DNA of 64,000 nucleotides. Source: Candidatus Pantoea gossypiicola. GTDB taxonomy: Bacteria; Pseudomonadota; Gammaproteobacteria; Enterobacterales; Enterobacteriaceae. The position numbers and the translations under genes were made by a program. Shown piece by piece: positions 1 to 8,743 of the stretch. The notes beneath the pieces are model-generated. The model ran no database searches and had not been told where the DNA came from. It saw nothing but the letters and a program-made list of their open reading frames with translations. Location: the NCBI RefSeq assembly GCF_008632075.1, contig NZ_VWVM01000011.1:99988-163987 (forward strand). The letters run 5' to 3'. Position 1 is the stretch's first letter. Every line of letters starts with the position of its first letter.

Positions 1-105
1 AATATTGAACGTCTGGGATGGGCCATTTTTACCGCTGATTCTGAGCAGTCGATACTTTTGGCTATGGATGAATTTTCACAAAGCACCAGGGTCTCTATCG
101 TATGA
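1..105 (+). CDS. 3' end of an unidentified gene (partial)
   Basis: The first frame is open from the window edge to a TGA at 103-105, giving the last 34 residues of a protein. The TGA overlaps the ATG of the next gene (ATGA), the usual sign of translational coupling in an operon. The fragment is too short to name a family. Its ending, with the stretch GWAIFTADSEQSILLAMDEF, would fit the C-terminal tail of another ATP-grasp or ligase enzyme, but that is only a guess. Confidence 0.55.
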   Translation, partial: NIERLGWAIFTADSEQSILLAMDEFSQSTRVSIV

Positions 106-1298
106 GTGATTTTCCCGTACTCTGCATCCGCTCGCTGGATATAAGCCAGGCATCACCTTTTCTCGAAATGGCATGGGAAACGATCAAAAGCAGGCACAGT
201 GATTCAAGACTGCTGCTCAAAGATCAGCCTCACTTTTCGTCTCCGATGGGGCCTGATGCCGCAATTGACGATGCCCAAAGTGAGCGTCAACCGGCTTACG
301 TCAGCCATGTTATTTCCTGGTCTATTCCCAATGAAAGGACCATTGAAGACATCACTTTGTCAGAAGGCGTCAGCGCGGTCCCTGGCCCAATTAATGCTGT
401 ATATAAGCTCTCCGATAAAAGAGCAACCAAAATGCTTTTTGAGCAATTCGCCCTTCCTACGCCGCGCTGGGAACTTCTGGACCGAGAATTTACACATGGC
501 GAGCTTTTAAAACCGGGCTGCAGAGACAAACTTGAGCAGGAACTGGTCAGCCATATTGCTTTTCCCGTCATTCTGAAACCCCTGTGGGATTGTATGGGGC
601 ATGGTTTTGAGATAATCAGTAACAAAGACCAGCTGATCAAGACGCTGAGTCAGAATCAGCGCAAGAATATTTTAATTGAGTCCTTTATTGATGGTGCGCT
701 TGGTTGCATAGAAATTGCTGGTACGCCGGGGAATTACTTTTTCCAGCCTCCCTGTTATACCGGCCAGAGTTTACTGGGAGTTCGCTCTGATTTTGATACG
801 ATACGCGTCTGTCATCCTGGTCTTTTCAGCAAACAGTTAACCGGCGAGGTCCAGACAAAACTGATTCTCCTATTAAATCACCTGGGGTTCAATGGTGTCT
901 GCTGCGTCGATTTTATTGTTACGGAAAACAGCCTTTATCTGCTGGAAATTAACCCACGTATTAGCGGAATCAGTTGCCTGAGCTCAGCAGCAAGCGGCGT
1001 CAATTCATTTGAGTCAACGTACCTTATTTCTTCGGGTCAATGGCAGGCACCGCTTCCTTATCAAAGTCGTCAGGGAGCCGCTCTGCAACTGGGCGGGAAA
1101 TATGCAGATGAAATCAGTTCTGTTATTCGCGACGAAGGCAATAACGTCACAGTTTACCGTGACAACATCATTACGGTAGACGGAAAAGACTCACGAAATA
1201 TGATTGCCGGCGGAACGATCAGCAGCATTGAGAATGTGTTGCAGTCTGTTCAGCATAGCTCGCTTAGCTTTATCGCTTCAACGCTACGCATAGCTTAG
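102..1298 (+). CDS. ATP-grasp domain ligase, substrate unknown
   Basis: A 398-residue protein of the ATP-grasp superfamily (carboxylate-amine/thiol ligases that go through an acyl-phosphate). Visible marks are DKRATK near residues 106-111 (end of the pre-ATP-grasp part), FPVILKP at 154-160 (ATP-binding lysine strand), IESF near 192-195, and LYLLEINPRISG near 278-289, the Mg-binding E-x-N-P-R signature. There is no signal peptide or membrane segment, so it is cytosolic. It is coupled by ATGA overlap to the truncated gene on its left. Free-standing ATP-grasp enzymes in such operons often make dipeptides or other small metabolites, but the substrate cannot be read from the sequence. A terminator-like hairpin about 210 bases downstream suggests it is the last gene of its operon. 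Confidence 0.8.
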   Translation: MSDFPVLCIRSLDISQASPFLEMAWETIKSRHSDSRLLLKDQPHFSSPMGPDAAIDDAQSERQPAYVSHVISWSIPNERTIEDITLSEGVSAVPGPINAVYKLSDKRATKMLFEQFALPTPRWELLDREFTHGELLKPGCRDKLEQELVSHIAFPVILKPLWDCMGHGFEIISNKDQLIKTLSQNQRKNILIESFIDGALGCIEIAGTPGNYFFQPPCYTGQSLLGVRSDFDTIRVCHPGLFSKQLTGEVQTKLILLLNHLGFNGVCCVDFIVTENSLYLLEINPRISGISCLSSAASGVNSFESTYLISSGQWQAPLPYQSRQGAALQLGGKYADEISSVIRDEGNNVTVYRDNIITVDGKDSRNMIAGGTISSIENVLQSVQHSSLSFIASTLRIA

Positions 1299-1510
1299 TC
1301 CCGCACAGTATTGCCTGACGTAATCAGGAGCAGGTCTGCCTGGCGTCCCGCTTTACAGGCTGATATATCCGGGATAAAAAGTTGATAATGTCGTGTGGAT
1401 GCAATTATCTGGTCAGGATGTTTTTTGTCCTGCTTGTTACGGCCCTTTTCAACGGGTGATAATTAAAATGTCAGCGGCAGTGCGGTGCACACACAGATGA
1501 CGCCGCTTTC

Positions 1511-1543
1511 CTCAACCCGTCTCTGGCGGGTTGAGGTTTTGTT
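1511..1543 (+). terminator. Rho-independent terminator
   Basis: A perfect 9-bp stem CTCAACCCG (1511-1519) / CGGGTTGAG (1527-1535) with a 7-base loop is followed by GTTTTGTTT. It would end the rightward operon with the ATP-grasp gene and separates it from the leftward gene ending at 1554. The gap 1299-1510 shows no other supportable feature. Confidence 0.75.
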
Positions 1544-1553
1544 TATCACGCCC

Positions 1554-2723
1554 TTACCCTTCCACCCAGACCGCACCGGCATCTGCTGATTTCACGCACT
1601 GGGCTACCCAGCGCACGCCCGCTAATCCGGCATGCACATCGGGATACCAGAAATCCTCCAGGAAGGCGGTGTCACGACGATCGGTGGCATCCATCGCCAG
1701 CGCGAAGCGGCGGTAGAGATTTGACCAGGCTTCGAATAACCCCTCGGTATGGCCTCCGCCAATGCGATCCTCTTCCAGCGCACGCGGGCTGAGATAGCCC
1801 ATGCCGCGCTCCAGAATGCGAACCGGCTCGCCCTGCACTTCGTAGCGCAGCTGATTTGGCTGCTCATCCCACCACTCCAGACTGGCTTTCGATCCGACTA
1901 CGCGAATCTTCTGCCCGTGCATGGAACCCGCATTCACCGCCGAGGCCCAGAGCGTGCCCACCGCGCCGTTGTCATACTCCATCATCACAAAGGCGTTATC
2001 CTCCAGCGGCGCACGCGAGGCGACAAAGCTCTGGCGCGAACAGAGCAGGCGCGTCACCTTCAGCTTCGGTAACATCGTTTCGGCGATAAACAGCGGATGT
2101 GTCGCCAGATCGCCTAATACATAGCTCGGCCCGACAAAGCGCGGATCAACCCGCCAGCGGGTGCTTTCACTCTGCAACTCCACCGCCTCATTATGGAAGC
2201 CGTGAGCAAACTGCATATTTACAATGCGGATCTCACCCAGTATGCCTTCAGCGATCATCTCTCTGGCCTGATGAACCAGCTGATGCCCGGCATAGCCGTA
2301 AGTGACGCCGACAATCTTCTGCTTCTCCCGGCTAAGCTGCTCCAGCTCATCGGCCTCTTCGACCGTAAAACAGAGCGGCTTCTCGCACACCACATGCAAC
2401 CCGGCATTCAGCGCCGCACGGCAAATGGCGAAATGGGTATTGTTAGGCGTGGCAATCGACACCGCTTCAATACCATCCTCACGCCCGGCTTCTTCGGCGA
2501 ACAGGCTGGCGTAGTCGGGATAGCAGCGTTCAGGTGCCACACCCAGTGCCTGACCAAACTCGCGGCCGCGCGCCGCGTCGATATCAAACGCCCCCGCCAG
2601 CAATGCAAAATTGCCGTCACGCTGCGCCGCCGAACGATGAATATAGCCAATCTGGCTGGTGCCGCCGCCGCCGATCATGCCCCAGCGCAGCGAGCGGTTA
2701 ACTGCTTTTTTACCGTTAATCAT
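1554..2723 (-). CDS. Gfo/Idh/MocA-family NAD(P)-dependent oxidoreductase
   Basis: A 389-residue cytosolic dehydrogenase. The N-terminal Rossmann motif GMIGGGG is at residues 15-21 and the family signature EKPLC at 114-118, its lysine being the usual catalytic/NAD-proximal residue. The family oxidises sugars, inositols or their keto derivatives. The start is preceded by GAGGAC at proper spacing. It lies 10 bases after the isomerase/epimerase gene read in the same direction, so the two form one operon, and the LacI-type gene is just upstream. By context it probably works with the isomerase on an inositol- or glycoside-derived intermediate. The exact substrate is not readable. Confidence 0.85.
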   Translation of the reverse strand: MINGKKAVNRSLRWGMIGGGGTSQIGYIHRSAAQRDGNFALLAGAFDIDAARGREFGQALGVAPERCYPDYASLFAEEAGREDGIEAVSIATPNNTHFAICRAALNAGLHVVCEKPLCFTVEEADELEQLSREKQKIVGVTYGYAGHQLVHQAREMIAEGILGEIRIVNMQFAHGFHNEAVELQSESTRWRVDPRFVGPSYVLGDLATHPLFIAETMLPKLKVTRLLCSRQSFVASRAPLEDNAFVMMEYDNGAVGTLWASAVNAGSMHGQKIRVVGSKASLEWWDEQPNQLRYEVQGEPVRILERGMGYLSPRALEEDRIGGGHTEGLFEAWSNLYRRFALAMDATDRRDTAFLEDFWYPDVHAGLAGVRWVAQCVKSADAGAVWVEG

Positions 2724-2733
2724 GCTGTTGTCC

Positions 2734-3651
2734 TCAGAATCCTGTTGATCGGAGATAGTCCAGGCTGGCTTTCACATCCTGCAGGCTGGTGTCGGCATGG
2801 CGTGGATCGCGCTCCTGTTCGATGGTGATCCAGCCCTGATAATGACGTTCAGTCAGCAAGCTACGCACTGCCGGATAGTCGATTGCGCCCTGCCCCAGCG
2901 GGCACATTACCCCCTGCGCGCAGGCAGTGAAAAAGTCGAGTCCCTGCGAGAGAGCATCACGCCAGACCGGCTGGTTAACGTCTTTGAAATGGAGGTAATC
3001 GATACGGTCCCAGTACTGTTCCAGCGAAGCGACCGGATCCATCCCGGCGTAATAGAGATGGCCGGTGTCCAGGCACAAACCCGCAACCTTATGCGGAATG
3101 TCAGAGACCAGCTGTGCCAGCTCATCGGCAAACTCAATGCAGCCACCCGCATGCGGATGGATCACGGGCCGCACGCCATACTCCTGCCAGGCGATCTCAC
3201 TAAGAATGGTGATGTGCTGCATCATGCGCTGCCAGTCGTCAGCGGAAAGCCGTGGCGCTTTTTCAGACTGACCGGCATATTTCGCCCGCTCCGGATTGCC
3301 GAAATCAATGATCACCAGATAAGGCGCGCTGGCTCCGGGCGTTTTAGTCGCAACAGGTACGCTGGACAGCGTGCGACACAGATTGTGGGTCAGCGTCACC
3401 AGCGCCGGAAAATGCGCCTCACTGACCAAATCATCGAAGATCGTGCCTGCCACCAGAGAAAGCTGATGCGCATTAAGCTGCCGGGTCAGTTCGGCGGCAT
3501 CGGTTGGCAGATAGCCCCTGGGGCCGAGTTCAATACTGGGATAGCTGGCCTGCGCGGCTTCGGTCAGGACTTTCTGCCACGGCGGCAGAAAAGGATTAGC
3601 GGGATCATCCACGCCCCAGCTACAGGGCGCATTCGCAATATGAAAGGTCAT
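2734..3651 (-). CDS. Sugar phosphate isomerase/epimerase, IolE-like TIM barrel
   Basis: A 305-residue AP-endonuclease-2-type TIM-barrel protein. It opens with MTFHIANAPCSWGVDDP, close to the start of inosose dehydratase/isomerase-like proteins. Metal-ligand-type stretches are VIHPHAGG, LDTGHLYY, LHFKDV and a late TIEQERD. An ATG 39 bases further upstream (3690) is in frame, but the family N-terminus begins at 3651 and AGGCAG lies just before it, so I chose 3651. It is the first gene of the operon with the 1554-2723 oxidoreductase. The likely role is isomerisation, epimerisation or dehydration of a keto-inositol or keto-sugar. Confidence 0.8.
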   Translation of the reverse strand: MTFHIANAPCSWGVDDPANPFLPPWQKVLTEAAQASYPSIELGPRGYLPTDAAELTRQLNAHQLSLVAGTIFDDLVSEAHFPALVTLTHNLCRTLSSVPVATKTPGASAPYLVIIDFGNPERAKYAGQSEKAPRLSADDWQRMMQHITILSEIAWQEYGVRPVIHPHAGGCIEFADELAQLVSDIPHKVAGLCLDTGHLYYAGMDPVASLEQYWDRIDYLHFKDVNQPVWRDALSQGLDFFTACAQGVMCPLGQGAIDYPAVRSLLTERHYQGWITIEQERDPRHADTSLQDVKASLDYLRSTGF

Positions 3652-3713
3652 GATATCTGCCTGTGTAGTGAAAACTGCTGGCAGTATCAAATAAAAATTT
3701 CATCTCACACAAC

Positions 3714-3728
3714 AATGAAAGTTTCATT
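3714..3728. promoter_or_regulatory. Candidate operator: 15-bp perfect palindrome
   Basis: AATGAAA-G-TTTCATT is a perfect inverted repeat of 15 bp in the 150-bp gap upstream of the isomerase/oxidoreductase operon. Its size and odd centre fit a LacI-family operator, and a LacI-family gene lies immediately upstream. The next bases, CATTTTTTGATAGA (3725-3738), recur with one extra T at 4930-4944 in the divergent promoter region on the other side of the regulator gene. Assignment to that regulator is inference. Confidence 0.45.
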
Positions 3729-3801
3729 TTTTGATAGAGATCGCGTTTAAAAGTTTCGTTAAATGATAGATTGCTATCAAACACTGACTAACCTGTTCTT
3801 T

Positions 3802-4827
3802 CTACACGTTTTCACGCGTTACGATCTCAAAGGGCACGGTCACCTGTGCAAAATGGTCAGGCTGATCCATCCGGCGGCTAAGACAGGTAGCAATAACCGC
3901 CTCCGCCATCGCATCAATACGGTGGCGCAGCATCAGCGTGATGGTGCCGTCAATTAGCGCCAGTTCATCGCCGGGCAGCGGGCCGTGGCACAGCAAATCA
4001 ATCTGCGTACGACCGCTCTCACGCAGTGCCTGTATCACGCCCTCTATGCCGCCGCAGGGCGCATAAATCATGACCAGATCGTCGTGGGTTTCCAGCAGCT
4101 GGCGGGTCGCCTGATAGCCTCCTTCACCCGATTCATGCGTTTTTAACGGTTCCAGCACCTGCTGACTGATGCCCGACTCGCGCAGGTAGGAGCGAAAACT
4201 GATTTCGCTGCTCTCCTGGCATGTAAAGCGATGGTCTCCCAGCAGCACGCCAACACATCCCGGCTTACGCAGCAGATGTTGCGCCATCCAGGCCGCAGTG
4301 CGTCCTGCTTTCTGATTATCAATGCCAATAAACCCGGCATGGTCACAGGGTGAGAAATCGGAGAACAGCGCGTAAACCCGCACACCTGCCCGTGAAACAT
4401 CCTGGATTGCGTGACGGATCAACGGGTGATCCAGCGCCACCAGAGTAATCACATCGCTGCGCTGGGCCAGCTGACGCAAGGAATGCGCTACGGCTTCAAC
4501 CTCGTGAATATCATGCCAGCAGAATTCAGGTTCGCTACCCTGTGGCTGCTGCGCCCTGAGCTGCTGTTTCAGCGCCTCGCCCAGCTGCTGATAAAACGAA
4601 TAGCGGGCAGGCAGGAGGATAAAGCTCACGCGTAGCGTGGCCGCAGTCAGCGGCAGGGTAGTCTGGCTGTGCGCCTGGGTCAGGCGATAACCCAGGTCGT
4701 GGGCCGCAGCCAGCACCTTCTGCTCGGTCACACTGCGTACCGGCGCGCGGCGGTTCAGCACCCTGTCTACCGTCGCCACCCCCACGCCCGCCGCCTGCGC
4801 AATGGCAGTCATCGTCACTTTTGGCAT
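3802..4827 (-). CDS. LacI-family transcriptional regulator
   Basis: A 341-residue protein with the LacI helix-turn-helix at residues 2-24 (TMTAIAQAAGVGVATVDRVL) and the hinge that follows, then a periplasmic-binding-protein-like effector domain. A GTG one codon earlier (4830) is possible; GGAGAAGGG sits best before the ATG at 4827. It lies between the leftward isomerase/oxidoreductase operon and the rightward oxidoreductase-isomerase operon and probably controls both. The effector is likely the sugar or inositol compound these enzymes process. Confidence 0.88.
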   Translation of the reverse strand: MPKVTMTAIAQAAGVGVATVDRVLNRRAPVRSVTEQKVLAAAHDLGYRLTQAHSQTTLPLTAATLRVSFILLPARYSFYQQLGEALKQQLRAQQPQGSEPEFCWHDIHEVEAVAHSLRQLAQRSDVITLVALDHPLIRHAIQDVSRAGVRVYALFSDFSPCDHAGFIGIDNQKAGRTAAWMAQHLLRKPGCVGVLLGDHRFTCQESSEISFRSYLRESGISQQVLEPLKTHESGEGGYQATRQLLETHDDLVMIYAPCGGIEGVIQALRESGRTQIDLLCHGPLPGDELALIDGTITLMLRHRIDAMAEAVIATCLSRRMDQPDHFAQVTVPFEIVTRENV

Positions 4828-5153
4828 CACCCTTCTCCTGCTTTTCCTGATCGCGTTAGCTGACGGCTACGCCTTTATGCTCTGTTGTTTAAAACAGCGC
4901 TACTTTATCGCGACACGGCCATTTCCTCTCATTTTTTTGATAGAAAAATGCGGCTGATTTTGATCTGCCTCTCAAAATGAAACATCCATTTCTTTCTATG
5001 TTCTCTTTAAAACGTCTATTTGCTAAAACGGGTAAAAATCCCGCGTCGATACGGTTGATGGGATCACATCATCAAAAGGTTAGAGCGGTGACGGTGAGCT
5101 TTTTATAGTGGAGTTCTGAGCACCCCCAGCCTGCACGTAAAAAAGGAAAAGTA
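4828..5153. promoter_or_regulatory. Divergent promoter region of the regulator and the rightward operon
   Basis: This gap of 326 bases is much richer in A+T than its neighbours and holds no credible gene. It contains CATTTTTTTGATAGA (4930-4944), nearly identical to 3725-3738, and AAAATGAAACAT (about 4975-4986), a half-site of the 3714-3728 palindrome. These shared elements suggest one regulator acts at both gaps. No clear -35/-10 pair could be fixed. Confidence 0.5.
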
Positions 5154-6197
5154 ATGTTCCCATCAACGCTTCCGGCTCCACGCATAACCGATGCCCGCCA
5201 GGTTCCGCGACTGCGCTGGGGCATTATCGGGCCAGGCTGGATCGCCGACCATTTTGCCCATGCGCTGCGCCAGCATACCCACCAGCAGATCACGGCGGTG
5301 GCTGCGCGCGATCCGGCAAAAGCACAGGCCTTTGCTGACAAATGGTCAATCGGCTATGCCACAGGCGACCCCGATGCGATGCTGGCGCGGAATGATGTGG
5401 ATGCGGTCTATATCGCGACACCCCACAACCACCATTTTCCCGATGGTCTGCGCGCGATCGCTGCCGGAAAGCATCTGCTGATCGAAAAACCGCTGGCGCT
5501 GAATGCGCAGCAGGCGGCTCAGCTTAAACAGGCCGCCGCTGTCGCGAACCTGCTCTGTATGGAGGCGATGTGGTGCAACTTTGCGCCGAAGTATGACGTC
5601 ATCCGTCAGCTTCTGGAGGATGGCGTGTTCGGTGATATCCACACGCTGATTGCCGATCATGGTGAGTTTTTCACCCCGGATCACCGCATCTTCAATGCCG
5701 ATCTGGCGGGCGGTCCGATGCTCGATCTCGGCAGTTATCTGGTGGCGCTTAGCGTATTTGTTGGCGGCGATGCACCTGACACGATCGTCGCCCGTGGTCA
5801 GCCTGTACCGGATGGCCGCGTCAACGGTCAGACATCGATGCTGTTTACCCATCATCACGGTATGCAGTCGGTGCTGAATACTACCCTGTTCAGCAACACG
5901 CCGGGCGGCGCAGTGATCGCCGGTCGTGACGCCACCCTGGAGCTGGCAGGCCAGTTCTATGCGCCCGGTGACTTCACCCTGACCTCCAGCGACCGGCGTC
6001 ACCGCCTGCGATGGCAGGAACCCACTAACCGCTATGAACAGCTCTGTCATGAGATTAACCACTTCGCCTGGTGTGTGGGCCAGAACCTGATCGATTCGCC
6101 TGTCCATTCGCTTGATCGGGCGATTATCACCCTGGCCACAATGGACAACGTCAGGCAGCAGATTGGCGTGACCTTCAATGAAGAACAGCAACCTTAA
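5154..6197 (+). CDS. Gfo/Idh/MocA-family oxidoreductase
   Basis: A 347-residue NAD(P)-dependent dehydrogenase with the Rossmann motif GIIGPGWIA at residues 23-31, the strand end VYIATPHNHH near 86-94, and EKPLAL at 111-116. Spacing and length are close to the dihydrodiol dehydrogenase/1,5-anhydrofructose reductase side of the family. AGGAAAAG precedes the ATG. The next gene, an IolH-like isomerase, starts 18 bases after the stop, so the two form an operon that mirrors the leftward oxidoreductase-isomerase pair across the LacI gene. Confidence 0.85.
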   Translation: MFPSTLPAPRITDARQVPRLRWGIIGPGWIADHFAHALRQHTHQQITAVAARDPAKAQAFADKWSIGYATGDPDAMLARNDVDAVYIATPHNHHFPDGLRAIAAGKHLLIEKPLALNAQQAAQLKQAAAVANLLCMEAMWCNFAPKYDVIRQLLEDGVFGDIHTLIADHGEFFTPDHRIFNADLAGGPMLDLGSYLVALSVFVGGDAPDTIVARGQPVPDGRVNGQTSMLFTHHHGMQSVLNTTLFSNTPGGAVIAGRDATLELAGQFYAPGDFTLTSSDRRHRLRWQEPTNRYEQLCHEINHFAWCVGQNLIDSPVHSLDRAIITLATMDNVRQQIGVTFNEEQQP

Positions 6198-6215
6198 TGT
6201 GCCCGGAGCAGAAAG

Positions 6216-7094
6216 ATGAAAATCGCTTTTGATGTGGATGTGATTAAAGACTTAGGCATCACCCGAATGGTTCATCAGGTGGCCGACTGGGGCTACAAAT
6301 ATATCGAACAGTCGCCGCATCCGCAGATCAACCCGTTTTATAAACATCCCAAAGCCAGCCGTGAAATTATCACCGAGTATAAGAATGCATTAAGCGCCAC
6401 CGGGCTTGAAATCTCTTCTTTTATCGTGGTCTATCGCTGGTCCGGCCCGGATGAGCTGCGCCGTCAGGCGGCGGTGAAGAACTGGAAACGCATGATTGAG
6501 ATTGCGGTTGAGATGGGTGTGCAGGTCATTAACACCGAACTCTCCGGCACGCCTAACGAGCCGGAAATCTGTGAAGAGATGTTCTATCGTTCAATGGAAG
6601 AGTTGCTGCCGATTATCGAACGTGAAGGGATCCGCGTCGAAATTCAGGCGCACCCGTGGGATTTTTGCGAAGAGAATAATGAAACCGTGGATATCGTGAA
6701 GTCGTTCCGCAGCGATAACGTGAAGTATATCTACAGCGCGCCGCACACCTTCTTCTATGACAAAGGCAAAGGCGATGTGAAACCGATGCTCGAGTATGCG
6801 GGGGACGATCTGTCGCACATGCTGATCGCCGACACCATGAACCATACGAAACACTGTCGCTATATCGTTAACCCGCCAGGCGTGGATGCCACTATTCACC
6901 AGCATGTTGGCGTAGGCGAAGGTGAAGTCGACTTCGATACCCTGTTTAAAACCCTGCGCGACACCGGCTTTGCCACCCGCAGCCATAAAGTTGGCGGTGA
7001 ACCGATTATCGCGGCATCACTGTTTGGCTACCCGGAAAAAATGAAGGTGCAGGCGATTGAAACCCGCGAACTGATTGAGCGCGAACTGCTGTAA
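6216..7094 (+). CDS. IolH-like sugar phosphate isomerase/epimerase
   Basis: A 292-residue TIM-barrel protein that resembles Bacillus IolH throughout: start MKIAFDVDVIKDLGI, internal RRQAAVKNWKRMIEIAVEMG, IQAHPWDF, APHTFFYDKG, LIADTMNH, and the late HQHVGVGEGEVDFDTLFKTLR. The His/Glu/Asp clusters in these segments would bind the divalent metal. IolH belongs to myo-inositol gene sets, although its reaction is poorly settled. No inositol transporter, kinase or aldolase is visible nearby, so the locus is either a partial inositol route or an aryl-/keto-glycoside route with the same enzyme types. Confidence 0.78.
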   Translation: MKIAFDVDVIKDLGITRMVHQVADWGYKYIEQSPHPQINPFYKHPKASREIITEYKNALSATGLEISSFIVVYRWSGPDELRRQAAVKNWKRMIEIAVEMGVQVINTELSGTPNEPEICEEMFYRSMEELLPIIEREGIRVEIQAHPWDFCEENNETVDIVKSFRSDNVKYIYSAPHTFFYDKGKGDVKPMLEYAGDDLSHMLIADTMNHTKHCRYIVNPPGVDATIHQHVGVGEGEVDFDTLFKTLRDTGFATRSHKVGGEPIIAASLFGYPEKMKVQAIETRELIERELL

Positions 7095-7312
7095 ACCTCC
7101 CTGCCGTGCAGTCGTTGCTGGCTGCACGGTCATGTCCGCGCAGGACAAACATCGCCCCGTCTGACACACTTTCGATCACTTTTCCCCTGAGCCGCTTCCC
7201 GCCTGACATCGGCCCGTCACAGCATGGCGTCGCGCAGCCAGCAGAGTTAAACCGCCTTCGCAGCACCTGCTACACTCCAGACCAATACCACACCATAAGG
7301 CGAACTTTCATT

Positions 7313-8179
7313 ATGTCGGAAAATGCATATCAGCCCGCAAAAGTCTGGACCTGGGACCCTGAAGCCAAAGGTAACGGCGCTAAAACTAATCGTCCGTTCG
7401 CTGGTCCCACCCATGAAAAAGCGTTGCCGGTCGGCAAACACCCTCTGCAGCTCTATTCGCTCGGCACGCCTAACGGCCAGAAAGTCACCATCCTGCTGGA
7501 AGAGCTGCTGGCGCTTAACCTCAAAGATGCCGAGTATGATGCCTGGCTGATCCGCATCGGCGACGGCGATCAGTTTTCAAGTGGTTTTGTCGACGTGAAC
7601 CCGAACTCAAAAATCCCGGCGCTGAGTGACCATTCAGCTACACCGCCGATTCGGGTATTTGAATCAGGCAATATCCTGCTCTATCTGGCAGAAAAATATG
7701 GTTACTTCCTGCCGAAAGATATCGCTGGCCGCACTGAAACGCTGAACTGGCTGTTCTGGCTGCAGGGCTCAGCGCCATACCTGGGGGGGGGTTTCGGCCA
7801 TTTCTATCACTACGCGCCAGAAAAAATTGAGTACGCCATCAACCGCTTCACCCTGGAAGCGAAGCGCCAGTTTGACGTGCTGGATCGTCGACTGGCCGAT
7901 AACCGCTATCTGGCCGGTGATGACTACACTATCGCCGACATCGCCACCTGGCCGTGGTACGGCAACATGGTGCTCAACGATCAGTATGGCGCTGCCGAAT
8001 TCCTGGATGTGCAGTCCTATAAAAACGTGGTGCGCTGGGCAAAAGAGATCGCACAGCGTCCTGCCGTCATCCGTGGCCGCAAGGTTAACCGCGTTATGGG
8101 TGACCCGGCCGATCAACTGCATGAGCGTCATGATGCAGCCGATTTTGACATTAACACTGAAGATAAACGCCAGGCGTAA
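7313..8179 (+). CDS. yghU: YghU-like glutathione S-transferase family disulfide-bond oxidoreductase
   Basis: 288 residues from the ATG at 7313, the same length as E. coli YghU. The N-terminal tail (VWTWDP...ANRPFAG-type, here TNRPFAGPTHEK) is typical of YghU/YfcG-type proteins. It is followed by a thioredoxin-fold GST-N domain (LQLYSLGTPNGQKVTILLEELL, about residues 46-67) with the conserved ESGNILLYLAEKYG, and a helical GST-C domain. YghU reduces disulfides using bound glutathione. The open frame extends upstream to 7106 but that part is not family sequence. The DUF1330 gene starts 11 bases after the stop, so they are probably cotranscribed. The gap 7095-7312 shows no other feature. Confidence 0.9.
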   Translation: MSENAYQPAKVWTWDPEAKGNGAKTNRPFAGPTHEKALPVGKHPLQLYSLGTPNGQKVTILLEELLALNLKDAEYDAWLIRIGDGDQFSSGFVDVNPNSKIPALSDHSATPPIRVFESGNILLYLAEKYGYFLPKDIAGRTETLNWLFWLQGSAPYLGGGFGHFYHYAPEKIEYAINRFTLEAKRQFDVLDRRLADNRYLAGDDYTIADIATWPWYGNMVLNDQYGAAEFLDVQSYKNVVRWAKEIAQRPAVIRGRKVNRVMGDPADQLHERHDAADFDINTEDKRQA

Positions 8180-8190
8180 AGGAGCCCACA

Positions 8191-8487
8191 ATGAGCGCAT
8201 ATGTCATCTTTATTCGCGACAAAATTACTAACCCTGAGGAATTCGCTATTTACGGCGAGAAAGCGGGCAAAGCGCGCGGCGACCATCCAATTACGCCGCT
8301 GGCGTTTTATGGACAGCTTGAGACGCTGGAAGGACCGGAAGCAGACGGCGTAGTCGTGCTGGAGTTCCCGACAGTTGAAGCGGCGCACGGCTGGTATGAC
8401 AGCCCGGAATATCAGGAAGCAAAACAGCATCGCCTGAAAGGTGCGGAATACCGTGTGGTGCTGGTCCAGGGTGTAGAGCAGTCATAA
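8191..8487 (+). CDS. DUF1330 domain protein
   Basis: A 98-residue ferredoxin-like (dimeric alpha/beta barrel type) protein: MSAYVIFIRDKITNPEEFAIYG at the start, then GQLETLEG and a C-terminal VVLEFPTVEAAHGWYDSPEYQEAKQHR, which is the DUF1330 signature. AAAGGAG precedes the ATG. Function is unknown in the family. Co-location with the GST-type yghU gene hints at a small detoxification or stress operon. Confidence 0.85.
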   Translation: MSAYVIFIRDKITNPEEFAIYGEKAGKARGDHPITPLAFYGQLETLEGPEADGVVVLEFPTVEAAHGWYDSPEYQEAKQHRLKGAEYRVVLVQGVEQS

Positions 8488-8576
8488 CCTGTTATGACTA
8501 TGAGAACAGTAAGCCGTAGCCATTAAGGTGCGGCTTACATTCTCATTCGCCAACAGGTTACTGAGATAACTGCACA

Positions 8577-8610
8577 AAAAAAATCCGCAACGTCGAAACG
8601 TTACGGATTT
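8577..8610 (-). terminator. Rho-independent terminator of the microcin-like genes
   Basis: The imperfect hairpin AAATCCG-C-AACGT / ACGTT-A-CGGATTT (8581-8610, CGAA loop) is followed on the minus strand by an eight-base U run. It faces the leftward transcript of the microcin-like genes, about 135 bases after the second gene. The 8611-8743 stretch between contains only stop-rich A+T-rich sequence and no supportable immunity gene. A second stem, TAAGCCG/CGGCTTA at about 8510-8537, could end the DUF1330 transcript. Confidence 0.75.
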
Positions 8611-8743
8611 GATTAAACTCTCTGAGTATTCGAATATCGTCCGTGATTTTATTTTCAAAAACGTTAGTAAAAATCCATCGATAACATTATGGATAGATAA
8701 TAGCGCTATCGTACAACTCAGATCATGTTTCGTTCAGAAAATA

